Source of the DNA: an uncultured Clostridia bacterium
Lineage (GTDB): Bacteria; Bacillota; Clostridia; UMGS1810
DNA length: 64,000 nt
NCBI GenBank assembly: GCA_934481345.1
Contig: CAKSPF010000008.1
Coordinates: 1 to 64,000, forward strand
Reading direction: 5' to 3'
The notes under the pieces were generated by a model. The model searched no databases. It was not told the DNA's origin and saw only the letters and a list, made by a program, of their open reading frames with translations. The position numbers were made by a program, and so were the translations under genes. Positions 36,176 to 45,187 of this stretch are shown in pieces; within the stretch, counting starts at the first letter, position 1; every line of letters starts with the position of its first letter.

Positions 36176-36205
36176 ATATGGGCATTAAGAAACAGAGGTA
36201 ATTTT

Positions 36206-36940
36206 ATGCTTACGTCACTATTGAGGAATAAATTGCTGTGGATAGCAGTATTGCCGCCTTTTGCGCTGCTTTTGTACATATATAAGATGGATAAAAAGGA
36301 GAGAGAATCTCCGGGACTTCTGATTAAAATATTTCTTCGGGGTGTGATTGCGTGTATCCCGGCGATTATTTCGGAGTTCGCCGGAGAATATATTCTGAAA
36401 ATGTATGTGGATGAACAGGACGGACTGTATCCTTTTATTGAAGCATATTTTGTCGTTGCTCTTTCCGAGGAGATTTTTAAATATATTGCCGTCAGACGGA
36501 GCACGTGGTACAGCTATGAGTTTAACTGCCGGTTTGACGGTATAGTGTATTCGGTGTTTGCTTCGCTCGGTTTTGCCGCTATCGAAAACGTAATGTATGT
36601 TTTTAATTACGGATTCAGAACAGGTGTTCTCAGGGCAGTGCTTGCGATACCGGGGCATATGATGTTCGGTGTATTTATGGGGGTATTTTACTCTAAAAGC
36701 AAAGAGTTTTCCTTATGCGGCAGAAAAATACTTTCTGCATTTTTTGCCGTTGTTTCAACGGTAATTCCGATAATGCTGCACGGAACGTATGATTACTGCA
36801 TTTTTCAGGAAACCAACGAATCGCTGGTTGTATTTTTGTGCTTTATTGCAGTTGCGTATACCGTAACATTTAATGTAATACGCCATTACAGCCGCAATGA
36901 TTATTATCTTATGAAAGCACGAAGCCGTTTTAATTCTTAA
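36206..36940 (+). CDS. PrsW-family intramembrane protease
   Basis: 244 residues, about seven membrane helices. The conserved family motifs are EEIFKYIAVR, GFAAIENVMYV, IPGHMMFGVFMG and HGTYDY, giving the Glu-Glu and His residues of this putative metalloprotease family. In Bacillus subtilis PrsW makes the site-1 cut in the anti-sigma factor RsiW under envelope stress. No anti-sigma gene is adjacent, so its target is unknown. Its last 11 bases overlap the end of trmB. Confidence 0.9.
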   Translation: MLTSLLRNKLLWIAVLPPFALLLYIYKMDKKERESPGLLIKIFLRGVIACIPAIISEFAGEYILKMYVDEQDGLYPFIEAYFVVALSEEIFKYIAVRRSTWYSYEFNCRFDGIVYSVFASLGFAAIENVMYVFNYGFRTGVLRAVLAIPGHMMFGVFMGVFYSKSKEFSLCGRKILSAFFAVVSTVIPIMLHGTYDYCIFQETNESLVVFLCFIAVAYTVTFNVIRHYSRNDYYLMKARSRFNS

Positions 36941-36950
36941 AAACGGCTTC
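36921..36950. terminator. Bidirectional terminator embedded in the coding ends of prsW and trmB
   Basis: Stem GAAGCCGTTTT / AAAACGGCTTC. It spans the last codons and stops of both convergent genes, which overlap by 11 bases. Confidence 0.75.
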
Positions 36951-37571
36951 ACATCTGTATATCGGCTGTCCGAGATTTGAAAAATTTGTTTCATATTCTG
37001 TCATTATGTTTCCTTCAAATTTGCTGTTGTGCAAATCAAGAGTTATATTCTTGAGGCGCAGACCGTAATCCGAAAATGAATTCAGTGAAAATTCAAACAA
37101 TTGTCTGTTGTCTGTCTTGAAATATACGGCGCCGCCGTCTTTAAGCAGCTTTTGGTATATTTCAAGGAAATTAGCATGAGTAAGCCTGCGTTTGGCATAT
37201 TTGTTCTTTTTCCACGGGTCGCAGAAATTAAGGTATATAATATCGCATTTTGAGACGGTATCAAAATCCGCAAACATGCTTACATCGCCTGCGGCAAATT
37301 TTACATTTGAAAGTCCTTCCGCTTTTACTTTTTCAAGCGCAAGCACCAATACGTCAAGGCATTTTTCGACGGCTATAAAATTAATATCCGGATTTTTCTT
37401 TGCGGTTTCAAGTATAAATTTACCCTTTCCGCAGCCTATTTCCATGTGCAGAGGCTTGCCGTCCCCGAACACTGCCTTTATATCGTTTTTGTAATCCGCT
37501 ATATTTTCAATGATAAGCTCGGAGCAGTTTGCCATGCGGTCCTCGCGGTGCTTTTTTCTTCTCATTCTCAT
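36930..37571 (-). CDS. trmB: tRNA (guanine-N7-)-methyltransferase
   Basis: 213 residues from the second ATG (MRMRRKKH), which has GGGAGAA at a usual spacing; the first ATG is only two bases from it. SAM-binding MEIGCGKGKFILETA, then IAVEKCLDVLV, DIIYLNFCDPWKKNKYAKRRLTH (TrmB hallmark D-P-W-x-K-x-x-x-x-x-R-R) and YFKTDNRQLFEFSL. Forms m7G46 in tRNA. Monocistronic. Confidence 0.94.
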   Translation of the reverse strand: MRMRRKKHREDRMANCSELIIENIADYKNDIKAVFGDGKPLHMEIGCGKGKFILETAKKNPDINFIAVEKCLDVLVLALEKVKAEGLSNVKFAAGDVSMFADFDTVSKCDIIYLNFCDPWKKNKYAKRRLTHANFLEIYQKLLKDGGAVYFKTDNRQLFEFSLNSFSDYGLRLKNITLDLHNSKFEGNIMTEYETNFSNLGQPIYRCEAVFKN

Positions 37572-37745
37572 AAACATTTCTCCCGTAAAATAAAAATCAA
37601 GTATAATAATACCATTTCAGAGCGCCAATTACAAGAGTATTTGTTTTTTAATTGATAAATTTTGCGGATTTGGTATTGAATTATTAATAAAATTAAAATA
37701 TAATAAAAGATATGGGTTAAAATTTATATATTTCGGAGGTTCGGT

Positions 37746-38486
37746 ATGGAGAGTATGCGCTTGCAAAAATATCTTGCCCTGTGCAATGTTGCTTCAAGAC
37801 GTGCGGCAGAAAAATTAATAACAGAGGGCAGGGTGTATGTAAACGGAAACAAGGTGACCGAGCTCGGTACAAAGGTTGCTGACGGTGACAGCGTGTTCGT
37901 TGACGGAAAGCCGATAACTGCCGAAAATAAAAAAATATATATAATGCTCAATAAGCCTATGGGATATGTTACCACAGTTAAAGACACTCATGCCGAAAAG
38001 ACGGTTATGGAGCTTGTGGGCGATATAAAAGAGAGGATTTATCCTGTTGGCAGGCTTGACTGCGACACAAGCGGACTGCTGCTTCTCACAAACGACGGCG
38101 ACTTTACTTTCGGAATAACGCATCCGAGCAGAAAGCTTGACAAGGTTTATGAAGCAACCGTTTACGGAACTGTCGTGCATGACGAAGTCCAAAAGCTCGA
38201 ACGCGGAATTTATATAGACGGTATCAAAACTTTCCCGGCGCGTGTTGAGGTGCTGTCGCACAGAGCAAATACGAGCGTCCTTAGGATTACGATACATGAG
38301 GGACGGAACCGTCAGATAAGAAAAATGTGTGAGGGAATAGGCCACAGGGTGCAGAAATTGAAAAGACTTTCCGTAGGCGGTATAGGTCTGGGAAATCTGC
38401 CGCTCGGCAAGTGGCGGCACCTCACCGAATCGGAAATAAAAAAACTTACGGGGGATAGCAATGCTGACAATAAAAATAGAAAATGA
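37746..38486 (+). CDS. Pseudouridine synthase, RsuA/RluB family
   Basis: 246 residues. N-terminal S4 RNA-binding domain (MRLQKYLALCNVASRRAAEKLI, ~4-60) and catalytic domain with the active Asp in GRLDCDTSGLLLLTNDG. GRNRQIRKMCEGIGH is also conserved. Modifies 23S or 16S rRNA; RluB is the commoner assignment in Firmicutes but RsuA/RluF cannot be ruled out. GGAGG lies 6 bases before the ATG. Overlaps the next gene by 26 bases. Confidence 0.88.
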   Translation: MESMRLQKYLALCNVASRRAAEKLITEGRVYVNGNKVTELGTKVADGDSVFVDGKPITAENKKIYIMLNKPMGYVTTVKDTHAEKTVMELVGDIKERIYPVGRLDCDTSGLLLLTNDGDFTFGITHPSRKLDKVYEATVYGTVVHDEVQKLERGIYIDGIKTFPARVEVLSHRANTSVLRITIHEGRNRQIRKMCEGIGHRVQKLKRLSVGGIGLGNLPLGKWRHLTESEIKKLTGDSNADNKNRK

Positions 38487-38859
38487 TTATACCGGGGCAC
38501 TGAAAGAAATGGGTATAAAGCCGGAAGGGATTTCCGGAGTAATGACAGTCCGCGACGGAGGAGAGCTTCTGGGGCTCGGAACCATGCGTGCTTTTGAAAA
38601 GTGCATTTCTGTAGATAAAATAGTTATCAAAGACAGTGCAAAGGATTTTAACCTGGAATACGGTCTGGGAAAATCCATGCTGAATTTTATTGATTTAAAG
38701 GGCTACCGTTATGCGGTGAGCAGCAACAGCGATATGGACAAGCTGCTTAAAGCACTTAAATTTAAACCTGCCGCGCAGTGCGCCGAAGATATGGAAATAA
38801 TCGGCGGCGATTGGTTATATTGCCTAAATTTAGACGGATATTTCGTTTCAAATTGTTAG
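38461..38859 (+). CDS. Small protein of unknown function, possibly acetyltransferase-like
   Basis: 132 residues overlapping the pseudouridine synthase end by 26 bases, with GGGGG ahead of the ATG. The middle shows GGELLGLGTMRAF and DFNLEYGLGKSMLNFIDLKGY, faintly like a GNAT beta-strand and pyrophosphate loop, but no clear acetyl-CoA motif is seen. No family assigned. Coupling to the upstream gene suggests co-expression. Confidence 0.6.
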   Translation: MLTIKIENDYTGALKEMGIKPEGISGVMTVRDGGELLGLGTMRAFEKCISVDKIVIKDSAKDFNLEYGLGKSMLNFIDLKGYRYAVSSNSDMDKLLKALKFKPAAQCAEDMEIIGGDWLYCLNLDGYFVSNC

Positions 38860-38921
38860 AATTTTTTAAAGGAAAAAAAGGGATTTTGTAGAATAACAGA
38901 AATAAGGGAAAAATTGAATTG

Positions 38922-38947
38922 TTGACAAGTTGTCAAAAATTTGTCAA
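38922..38947. promoter_or_regulatory. Palindromic element upstream of the decarboxylase operon
   Basis: TTGACAA-G-TTGTCAA is a perfect 7-bp inverted repeat, followed at 38940 by a third TTTGTCAA. The first half could double as a -35 box, but no good -10 is found at 17 bp. Possible operator for the operon starting at 39002. Confidence 0.45.
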
Positions 38948-39001
38948 TATTTTTCTGCGTTAAAGCTACATATATAAATGTATCGGAAAGGAGGATACAA
39001 T

Positions 39002-39274
39002 ATGTCAAACGGATTTGTATGTTTAATGGGAATCGGAACAGTTTTTGCAGGTCTTGTATGCATTATTATACTTTGTGTGGTAATGAGTGAAGTATGCAAG
39101 ATGTTCGCAAAACCCGAAACCAGTCAGCAGAAGCCGGCAGCACCTGCCGCATCAGCTCCGAATACTGCTATTGAAAACAAGCAGGAAATATTAGCCGGCG
39201 TATGTGCCGCAATTGCCGAGGATCTCGGTACGGATGTGAATAATATCAAAGTAACATCATTCAAGAAACTGTAA
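39002..39274 (+). CDS. Sodium-pump decarboxylase gamma subunit (OadG family)
   Basis: 90 residues. ATG 39002 follows AGGAGGATACA; an upstream start eight codons earlier contains the ribosome site and is rejected. One N-terminal membrane helix (~8-30) is followed by a P/A-rich linker and a small C-terminal segment. This is the usual gamma subunit, which holds alpha and beta subunits together at the membrane. First gene of a four-gene operon. Confidence 0.85.
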   Translation: MSNGFVCLMGIGTVFAGLVCIIILCVVMSEVCKMFAKPETSQQKPAAPAASAPNTAIENKQEILAGVCAAIAEDLGTDVNNIKVTSFKKL

Positions 39275-39303
39275 AATTTAATTTGGAAAAGGGAGTTAAA
39301 AAA

Positions 39304-39660
39304 ATGAAGAATTATAAAGTTAACGTAAACGGTACCGAATATGCAATATCCATTGAACTTATGAACGAAACAGAAGCTGCCGCTGCAAAGAAAGCTGCAC
39401 AGGCTGCTCCTGCCGCAGCACCGGCTGCATCCGCTGCAGCAGGCGAAGGCGCACAGGTAGTTGCTCCTATGCAGGGAACAATCCTTTCCGTTAATGTAAA
39501 AAACGGTGACGCTGTGAAAAAAGGACAGGTTCTGTTCATTCTTGAAGCAATGAAAATGGAAAACGAAATTATGGCGGCAAATGACGGTGTTATTACCTCC
39601 GTATGTGTACAGAACGGTGATTCCGTAAGCAACGGCACGCTTCTTTGCACATTGAAATAA
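39304..39660 (+). CDS. Biotin carboxyl carrier protein
   Basis: 118 residues from ATG 39304 (GGGAG upstream). N-terminal KNYKVNVNGTEYAISIE, an Ala/Pro-rich flexible linker (~27-48), and a biotinyl domain with Lys84 in EAMKMEN. It carries the carboxyl group between the carboxyltransferase and the membrane beta subunit. In many organisms this domain is fused to OadA; here it is separate, as in methylmalonyl-CoA-type and many clostridial systems. Confidence 0.93.
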   Translation: MKNYKVNVNGTEYAISIELMNETEAAAAKKAAQAAPAAAPAASAAAGEGAQVVAPMQGTILSVNVKNGDAVKKGQVLFILEAMKMENEIMAANDGVITSVCVQNGDSVSNGTLLCTLK

Positions 39661-39689
39661 TTTCTATAAATTTATCGGAGGAATAAAAG

Positions 39690-41321
39690 ATGACTAAAAG
39701 AATAGTTTCTGTTCTTCTGCTTATTCTTGTTGTTTGCTCGGCTTTTACAGCTTTTGCAATGCTGAATGCAGAGGATACGGAAAATCCATTATTATCTATT
39801 AAGTCGGCAAAATACGACGAAAAAAGTCAAGAGCTGACAATACAAATAGTAAATAAAAGCTTTGATACAATATCGGATGCTATTGCTATTATTGACGGTG
39901 ACGAGAACATTGAATTTGACGGCATAGCTGCAAATCCGCAGCTCGGCAACTACATCAGCCTCGGAGAAATTGAAGCGGGCGGAGAGAAAACAGTTAAAAT
40001 CAAAGCCGCTGCAAGCGCAGCAAATCCCAGGGTTGATTGCCAGATCGGATATATAAAGGGCGTCGGAAGCGTAATTTCGGCTGATGAAGAAACTAACCCC
40101 GAATACATTACATATAATGATATTTTAAACACAAAATCTGCTACGAAAAAAGCAGCTATTATTGATTTTCTGAAACAGACAGGATTTTCACAGACCACAT
40201 GGCAGTCGGTTGTTATGCTTCTGATTGCATGTGTGCTTATATATCTTGCAATTGTTAAGCAGTTTGAGCCGCTTTTGCTTTTGCCGATAGCATTCGGTAT
40301 GCTTCTTACAAACCTTATGGGCGCAGGTATATTCCACGAGGAACTTTTTGCAGACGGACACGTTCACTGGGATATGTTTAAGGCGTCAAATGCCATTACT
40401 CCCGGTCTTGTAGATTATCTGTACCTCGGAGTTAAGCTCGGTATATATCCCTGCCTTATCTTTGTCGGCGTAGGTGCTATGACAGACTTCGGTCCTCTTA
40501 TTGCAAATCCTAAGAGCTTATTGCTCGGAGCTGCCGCACAGGTAGGTATTTTTGCTACATATATCGGCGCTTACTATCTCGGATTTACACCTCAGGAGGC
40601 AGGCTCAATCGGTATAATCGGCGGTGCAGACGGCCCGACGGCTATATTTACAACCACACTTCTTGCTCCGCATCTTTTAGGACCTATCGCGGTTGCAGCT
40701 TATTCATACATGGCGCTTGTTCCTGTAATACAGCCGCCTATAATGAAAGCTCTTACTACCAAAAAAGAGCGTATGATAGTTATGAAGGAATTAAGACCGG
40801 TTTCCAAAATAGAGAAAATCGTATTCCCGATTATTGTAACAGTATTTGTCGCACTTTTGGTACCTTCCGCTGCTGCTCTTGTAGGATGCCTCATGCTTGG
40901 TAACCTCTTAAAAGAAAGCGGTGTTTGCGAAAGACTTTCAAAGACAGTTCAGAACGAGCTTATGAATATAGTAACGGTATTTTTGGGAGTATCGGTCGGC
41001 GCAACCGCTACGGCTTCGACATTCCTCAGCTTGCAGACAATCAAGATTATAGTAATGGGCGTTGTTGCATTCGGCGTTGCTACAGCAGGCGGTGTTCTTC
41101 TCGCTAAATTTATGAACCTGTTCTTAAAGGAAAAAATCAATCCGCTTATCGGTTCTGCAGGTGTTTCGGCAGTTCCTATGGCAGCCAGAGTATCTCAGAA
41201 GGTAGGCCAGGAGGAAAATCCGGGTAACTTCCTGCTTATGCATGCTATGGGTCCGAACGTTGCCGGTGTTATAGGCTCGGCAATTGCAGCCGGTGCACTT
41301 ATTGCTATGCTTGCTAAATAA
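39690..41321 (+). CDS. Sodium-pump decarboxylase beta subunit with extra N-terminal extracytoplasmic domain
   Basis: 543 residues, about 110-150 more than the usual ~370-430. The start is a signal peptide-like helix ([23 protein letters not shown]). A ~130-residue beta-rich domain follows ([21 protein letters not shown]), then the multi-helix OadB core from ~residue 165. The core shows [27 protein letters not shown] and [14 protein letters not shown], which hold the Na+-site Asp and carboxybiotin channel residues. It couples decarboxylation of carboxybiotin to Na+ export. GGAGG precedes ATG 39690. Confidence 0.9.
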   Translation: MTKRIVSVLLLILVVCSAFTAFAMLNAEDTENPLLSIKSAKYDEKSQELTIQIVNKSFDTISDAIAIIDGDENIEFDGIAANPQLGNYISLGEIEAGGEKTVKIKAAASAANPRVDCQIGYIKGVGSVISADEETNPEYITYNDILNTKSATKKAAIIDFLKQTGFSQTTWQSVVMLLIACVLIYLAIVKQFEPLLLLPIAFGMLLTNLMGAGIFHEELFADGHVHWDMFKASNAITPGLVDYLYLGVKLGIYPCLIFVGVGAMTDFGPLIANPKSLLLGAAAQVGIFATYIGAYYLGFTPQEAGSIGIIGGADGPTAIFTTTLLAPHLLGPIAVAAYSYMALVPVIQPPIMKALTTKKERMIVMKELRPVSKIEKIVFPIIVTVFVALLVPSAAALVGCLMLGNLLKESGVCERLSKTVQNELMNIVTVFLGVSVGATATASTFLSLQTIKIIVMGVVAFGVATAGGVLLAKFMNLFLKEKINPLIGSAGVSAVPMAARVSQKVGQEENPGNFLLMHAMGPNVAGVIGSAIAAGALIAMLAK

Positions 41322-41336
41322 CGGGAGGCGAAAGAT

Positions 41337-42743
41337 ATGTCAAAATTATACATTACAGATACAATTCTTCGTGATGCACATCAGTCACAGGCAAAAACGC
41401 GTATGAGAATAGAGGATATGATTCCTGCTCTCGAAACACTCGACAGTATCGGATACTGGTCGCTGGAGTGCTGGGGAGGCGCAACCTTTGACGCATGCAT
41501 GAGATTTTTAAATGAGGATCCGTGGGAAAGACTGCGTATACTCAAAAAACATATGCCGAACACAAAACTCCAGATGCTCTTCCGCGGACAGAATATTCTG
41601 GGTTACAAGCATTATGCAGATGATGTTGTTGAAGCTTTCTGCAAAAAATCAATCGAAAACGGTATTGATGTGGTAAGAGTTTTCGACGCATTGAACGATC
41701 CGAGAAACCTTGAAGCCGCAATAAAATTCGTTAAGCATTACGGCGGTCTGTGCGAAGCTGCAATCAGCTATACCACAAGCCCTGTTCATAACGAGGATTA
41801 TTTTGTAAAGCTTGCCTGCACACTTGAAAAAATGGGCGCTGACACAATCTGCATCAAGGATATGGCAAACCTGCTGCTCCCGTATGACGCATACAAACTT
41901 GTTAAAAAATTAAAAGAAAATGTCAGCGTACCGATTCACCTGCATACCCATAATACTGCAGGTACCGGCGATATGACAAATCTTCTTGCCGTTAAGGCAG
42001 GTGTAGATATTGTTGACTGCGCGCTTTCTCCGCTTGCAAACGGTACAAGTAACCCTGCAACGGAAGCGCTCGTCGCAACACTTAAAGGTACAGACAGAGA
42101 TACAGGTCTTGATTTGAATAAGCTTAATAAAGCGGCAGCACACTTCAGAAAAGTTGCCGATGACTTAAAGGCAAGAGGCGATCTTGATCCCAAGGTTCTT
42201 AACGTTGACGCTAATACGCTGCTGTATCAGGTTCCCGGCGGAATGCTTTCAAACCTTATGGGACAGCTCAAGGACAATAATGCAGAAGATAAGCTTTATG
42301 ATGTTCTTGCAGAGGTTCCGCGTGTAAGAAAAGATTTCGGTTATCCGCCGCTCGTAACTCCTACAAGCCAAATTGTAGGTACACAGGCTGTTTTAAATGT
42401 TCTTTCGGGCAAAAGATACAAGATGATTACCAAGGAATCCAAAGGTCTTTTAAAGGGCGAATATGGTAATCTTCCGGGTGAGGTTAATGAGGAAATCCGC
42501 AAGAAGGCTATCGGTGACGAAGAAGTTATCACTTGTCGTCCGGCAGACCTTTTGGAGCCCGAACTCGAAAAGTACAGAGAGGAAACAAAAGGTATTGCAA
42601 AATCCGAAGAGGATGTGCTTTCATACGCTTTGTTCCCGCAGGTGGCAAAAAAATTCTTTGCAGAAAGAGATAAAGCTCCGGAACAGAAAAAGAATGATGA
42701 CGACGGTAAAATAAGAACATTGTATGTTCAGGATTTGACCTGA
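41337..42743 (+). CDS. Carboxyltransferase alpha subunit (oxaloacetate decarboxylase / pyruvate carboxylase subunit B type)
   Basis: 468 residues. TIM-barrel HMGL-like domain (~1-270) with TDTILRDAHQSQAKTRMR, LECWGGATFDACMRFL, the metal-binding HLHTHNTAG and the catalytic lysine in CIKDMANLL. The conserved C-terminal barrel-capping domain follows. No biotinyl domain: that is the 39304 gene. Substrate is most probably oxaloacetate, giving pyruvate, CO2 and a Na+ gradient. GGGAGG upstream. Last gene of the operon. Confidence 0.92.
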   Translation: MSKLYITDTILRDAHQSQAKTRMRIEDMIPALETLDSIGYWSLECWGGATFDACMRFLNEDPWERLRILKKHMPNTKLQMLFRGQNILGYKHYADDVVEAFCKKSIENGIDVVRVFDALNDPRNLEAAIKFVKHYGGLCEAAISYTTSPVHNEDYFVKLACTLEKMGADTICIKDMANLLLPYDAYKLVKKLKENVSVPIHLHTHNTAGTGDMTNLLAVKAGVDIVDCALSPLANGTSNPATEALVATLKGTDRDTGLDLNKLNKAAAHFRKVADDLKARGDLDPKVLNVDANTLLYQVPGGMLSNLMGQLKDNNAEDKLYDVLAEVPRVRKDFGYPPLVTPTSQIVGTQAVLNVLSGKRYKMITKESKGLLKGEYGNLPGEVNEEIRKKAIGDEEVITCRPADLLEPELEKYREETKGIAKSEEDVLSYALFPQVAKKFFAERDKAPEQKKNDDDGKIRTLYVQDLT

Positions 42744-42757
42744 TTAAATGTATTTTG

Positions 42758-42789
42758 TACGGCGGAGGAAAAACCTTCGCCGTATTTTT
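42758..42789 (+). terminator. Terminator of the decarboxylase operon
   Basis: Stem TACGGCGGAGG / CCTTCGCCGTA, then TTTTT. Confidence 0.9.
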
Positions 42790-42851
42790 AAATAACAGTT
42801 TGTATTGCATGGGTGCAAATCCGGTGCGAATATGAGAAACGGAGAGTTTTT

Positions 42852-43745
42852 ATGGCTGATTATATTATAAGAGCGGTGACGGATGACGGAAGCATAAGAG
42901 CTTTTGCGTGTCTTACAGGGGATATAGTAAACACTGCATTTGAAAACCACAAAACTTCGCCGGTGGTAACGGCGGCGCTCGGAAGGCTTCTTACTGCGGC
43001 TGCTATGATGGGCGCTATGCTCAAAGGTGAAAAAGATGTTATAACGCTCCAGCTTACCGGAAACGGACCGATAGGCAGGGTTGTTGCTGTTTCGGACAGC
43101 AAGAGCAATGTAAAGGGATACGCAGACAATCCTGTCGTGGATATTCCATTAAATTCAAACGGAAAGCTTGATGTAGGCACCGCTGTCGGCACGGACGGAT
43201 TTCTTACCGTTATAACCGATATAGGAATGAAAGAGCCGTATATCGGTAAAATTCCGCTTGTGACAGGCGAGATAGGCGACGACCTCACAAAGTATTTTGC
43301 CGTTTCGGAGCAGATTCCGTCAGCTGTAGGTCTTGGAGTTTTGGTTGACAGGGATTACACGGTAAAAACGGCGGGCGGATTTATCCTTCAGGTAATGCCG
43401 GAGGCAACGGAGGAGGACATTACGCTTATTGAAGAAAACTTAAAGAAAGTCACATCGGTGACTTCGCTTTTTGAACAGGGAAAAACACCCGAGGATATTC
43501 TTAAACTTTTGCTTGACGGCAAGGAATATCATCTGACCGAAAAAACCGATACGCAGTATCTTTGCGATTGCAGCAGGGAACGTGTGGAAAAAGCGCTCAT
43601 AGCGATAGGAAAGGATGAACTCCGGGATATAATTGAACAGGATGGCAAAGCGCAGCTTTCGTGCCATTTTTGCAGCAAAACATATGATTTCAGCAAAGAA
43701 CAGCTTGAAGAGCTGTACAGCAAAATGACTCAAAAGGATAATTGA
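42852..43745 (+). CDS. hslO: Redox-regulated chaperone Hsp33
   Basis: 297 residues from ATG 42852 (GGAGAG upstream); an in-frame ATG 13 codons earlier has no ribosome site. N-terminal Hsp33 fold with ALGRLLTAAAMMGAMLKGE and a C-terminal zinc switch: CDC near residue ~235 and CHFC near ~268. Oxidation releases zinc and activates the holdase. The HAD phosphatase follows after 18 bp. Confidence 0.94.
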   Translation: MADYIIRAVTDDGSIRAFACLTGDIVNTAFENHKTSPVVTAALGRLLTAAAMMGAMLKGEKDVITLQLTGNGPIGRVVAVSDSKSNVKGYADNPVVDIPLNSNGKLDVGTAVGTDGFLTVITDIGMKEPYIGKIPLVTGEIGDDLTKYFAVSEQIPSAVGLGVLVDRDYTVKTAGGFILQVMPEATEEDITLIEENLKKVTSVTSLFEQGKTPEDILKLLLDGKEYHLTEKTDTQYLCDCSRERVEKALIAIGKDELRDIIEQDGKAQLSCHFCSKTYDFSKEQLEELYSKMTQKDN

Positions 43746-43763
43746 TTCGGAGGTGCACATATT

Positions 43764-44435
43764 ATGATAAAAGCATGCTTGTTTGACTTGGACGGAACTC
43801 TTCTGGATACTTTAAGCACAATTTCTTATTACGGAAATATGGCGCTTAATAAGTTCGGTATAGACTCTATAGAAACAAATGAATATAAATACTTTGTTGG
43901 AAACGGAGCAAAGCTGCTTGTGGAAAGAATGCTCAAATTCAGAAATGCTTATACCGAAGAAATGTTTGACAGGGTCTTTGAATACTACAACGAACAGTAT
44001 AATGCCGATGTAAAGCGCTATACTGCGCCGTATGACGGCGTTGAAAAGCTCGTTAAGGATTTGAAATCAAACGGTATAATGACTGCGGTAATATCCAACA
44101 AGCCGGATTATGCCGCTTGCGAAGCCGTAAATACTTTTTTTGAAGACGGTTCGTTCGATGTGGTTCACGGACAAAGAGAAGGGATAAAAATCAAACCTGA
44201 TCCCGAAGGCGCGGAAGATATTTTGAAAACACTCGGAGTAAAGCCGGAGGAAACCGTTTATGTGGGCGATACATGGATAGATATGCAGACAGGTAAAAAC
44301 CTGGGTGCATATACCATAGGCGTTTTGTGGGGCTTCAGAGATTTCGACGAGCTCGAGTCAAACGGTGCGGATAAGATTATAAGCACTCCGGATGAAATTT
44401 TTGAGTATATAAAAAGCGTAAATAAGTCAAAATAA
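43764..44435 (+). CDS. HAD-family hydrolase (phosphoglycolate phosphatase-like)
   Basis: 223 residues. Motif I DLDGTLLDT at the N-terminus, motif II AVISNKPD, Lys and motif III IKPDPEG and motif IV VYVGDTWIDMQ. A helical cap between motifs I and II places it in subfamily IA, near Gph/PpaX. Substrate is not determinable. GGAGG precedes the start, probably one transcript with hslO. Confidence 0.88.
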   Translation: MIKACLFDLDGTLLDTLSTISYYGNMALNKFGIDSIETNEYKYFVGNGAKLLVERMLKFRNAYTEEMFDRVFEYYNEQYNADVKRYTAPYDGVEKLVKDLKSNGIMTAVISNKPDYAACEAVNTFFEDGSFDVVHGQREGIKIKPDPEGAEDILKTLGVKPEETVYVGDTWIDMQTGKNLGAYTIGVLWGFRDFDELESNGADKIISTPDEIFEYIKSVNKSK

Positions 44436-44475
44436 AAAATAAATAAAAAAATTTGAAAATTTTTTCAAAAAAGTA

Positions 44476-44529
44476 TTGACATTTGTATCAAAAGAAGGTA
44501 TAATATCATCTGTCGCTGATAAGTGACAG
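44476..44529 (+). promoter_or_regulatory. Promoter of the tRNA operon with leader hairpin
   Basis: TTGACA, 17 bp, TATAAT (44476-44504). The short leader forms CTGTCGCT / AGTGACAG (44510-44529) six bases before the first tRNA. Confidence 0.88.
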
Positions 44530-44535
44530 ATAAAT

Positions 44536-44611
44536 GGGAGCTTAGCTCAGCTGGGAGAGCATCTGCCTTACAAGCAGAGGGTCATAGGTTCGAGCCCTAT
44601 AGTTCCCACCA
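44536..44611 (+). tRNA. tRNA-Val (anticodon TAC)
   Basis: 76 bases including encoded CCA. Anticodon loop CTTACAA gives TAC. Acceptor GGGAGCT and T-arm GGTTCGAG are complete. First tRNA of a Val-Asp-Phe-Gly operon. Confidence 0.97.
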
Positions 44612-44616
44612 TATTT

Positions 44617-44693
44617 GGCCGAGTAGTTCAGTTGGTTAGAATGCCAGCCTGTCACGCTGGAGGTCGAGGGTTCGAACCCCTTCTCGGTCGCCA
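44617..44693 (+). tRNA. tRNA-Asp (anticodon GTC)
   Basis: 77 bases including CCA. Anticodon loop CTGTCAC; discriminator G, typical for Asp. Confidence 0.97.
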
Positions 44694-44701
44694 TGTCTTG
44701 T

Positions 44702-44721
44702 TATCCTGCTTTGGCAGGATA
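44702..44721 (+). other. Hairpin in the tRNA-Asp / tRNA-Phe spacer
   Basis: Perfect 8-bp stem TATCCTGC / GCAGGATA with a TTTG tetraloop and no T-tract. Probably a processing structure or a non-terminating spacer element. Confidence 0.5.
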
Positions 44722-44752
44722 GCAGGGCTGACAACAAAAGTTATTCTTAAAT

Positions 44753-44828
44753 GCCTCTGTAGCTCAGTAGGTAGAGCAGGGGACTGAAAATCCCCGTGTC
44801 GGTGGTTCGATTCCGCCCGGAGGCACCA
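44753..44828 (+). tRNA. tRNA-Phe (anticodon GAA)
   Basis: 76 bases including CCA. Anticodon loop CTGAAAA. Confidence 0.97.
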
Positions 44829-44844
44829 CAAATAACTTTTTAAT

Positions 44845-44919
44845 GCGGGAGTGGCTCAGTGGTAGAGCGTCACCTTGCCAAGGTGAACGTCGCGAGTTCG
44901 AATCTCGTCTTCCGCTCCA
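44845..44919 (+). tRNA. tRNA-Gly (anticodon GCC)
   Basis: 75 bases. Acceptor GCGGGAG; anticodon loop TTGCCAA; ends TCCA with encoded CCA. Confidence 0.97.
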
Positions 44920-44926
44920 TTAAGTT

Positions 44927-44950
44927 AAGAGACGCTTTTTGCGTCTCTTG
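44927..44950 (+). terminator. Hairpin after tRNA-Gly
   Basis: Stem AAGAGACGC / GCGTCTCTT with a TTTTT loop; poor T-tract. Separates tRNA-Gly from tRNA-Cys. Confidence 0.65.
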
Positions 44951-45016
44951 ATTTGTAAAAATACATATTGCAGTTTGTAATAAATTTATAAATATGTAAT
45001 ATTATATATAATGTAC

Positions 45017-45091
45017 GGCGCCATAGCCAAGTGGTAAGGCACAGGTCTGCAACACCTCTATTCCCCAGTTCAAATCTGGGTGGCGCCTCCA
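45017..45091 (+). tRNA. tRNA-Cys (anticodon GCA)
   Basis: 75 bases including CCA; anticodon loop CTGCAAC, discriminator T as usual for Cys. A TATAAT at 45007 lies very close to the 5' end, without a convincing -35. Confidence 0.96.
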
Positions 45092-45097
45092 GGAAAT

Positions 45098-45135
45098 CGA
45101 CAATAATTTTTGTAAAAATTATTGTCGTTTTTTTT
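45098..45135 (+). terminator. Terminator after tRNA-Cys
   Basis: Perfect 14-bp stem CGACAATAATTTTT / AAAAATTATTGTCG, two-base loop, then eight T. Confidence 0.93.
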
Positions 45136-45187
45136 ATATTAAAAAAACAATAAATAATTTTTCAAAAAATAATGTGAGGTATAAAAA

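Noticed and set aside
42800..42851. Cobalamin-riboswitch-like string GGTGCAAATCCGGTGCG before hslO
   Set aside because: The B12 box and the rest of the conserved core are missing and the leader is too short; Hsp33 is not a B12-related target.
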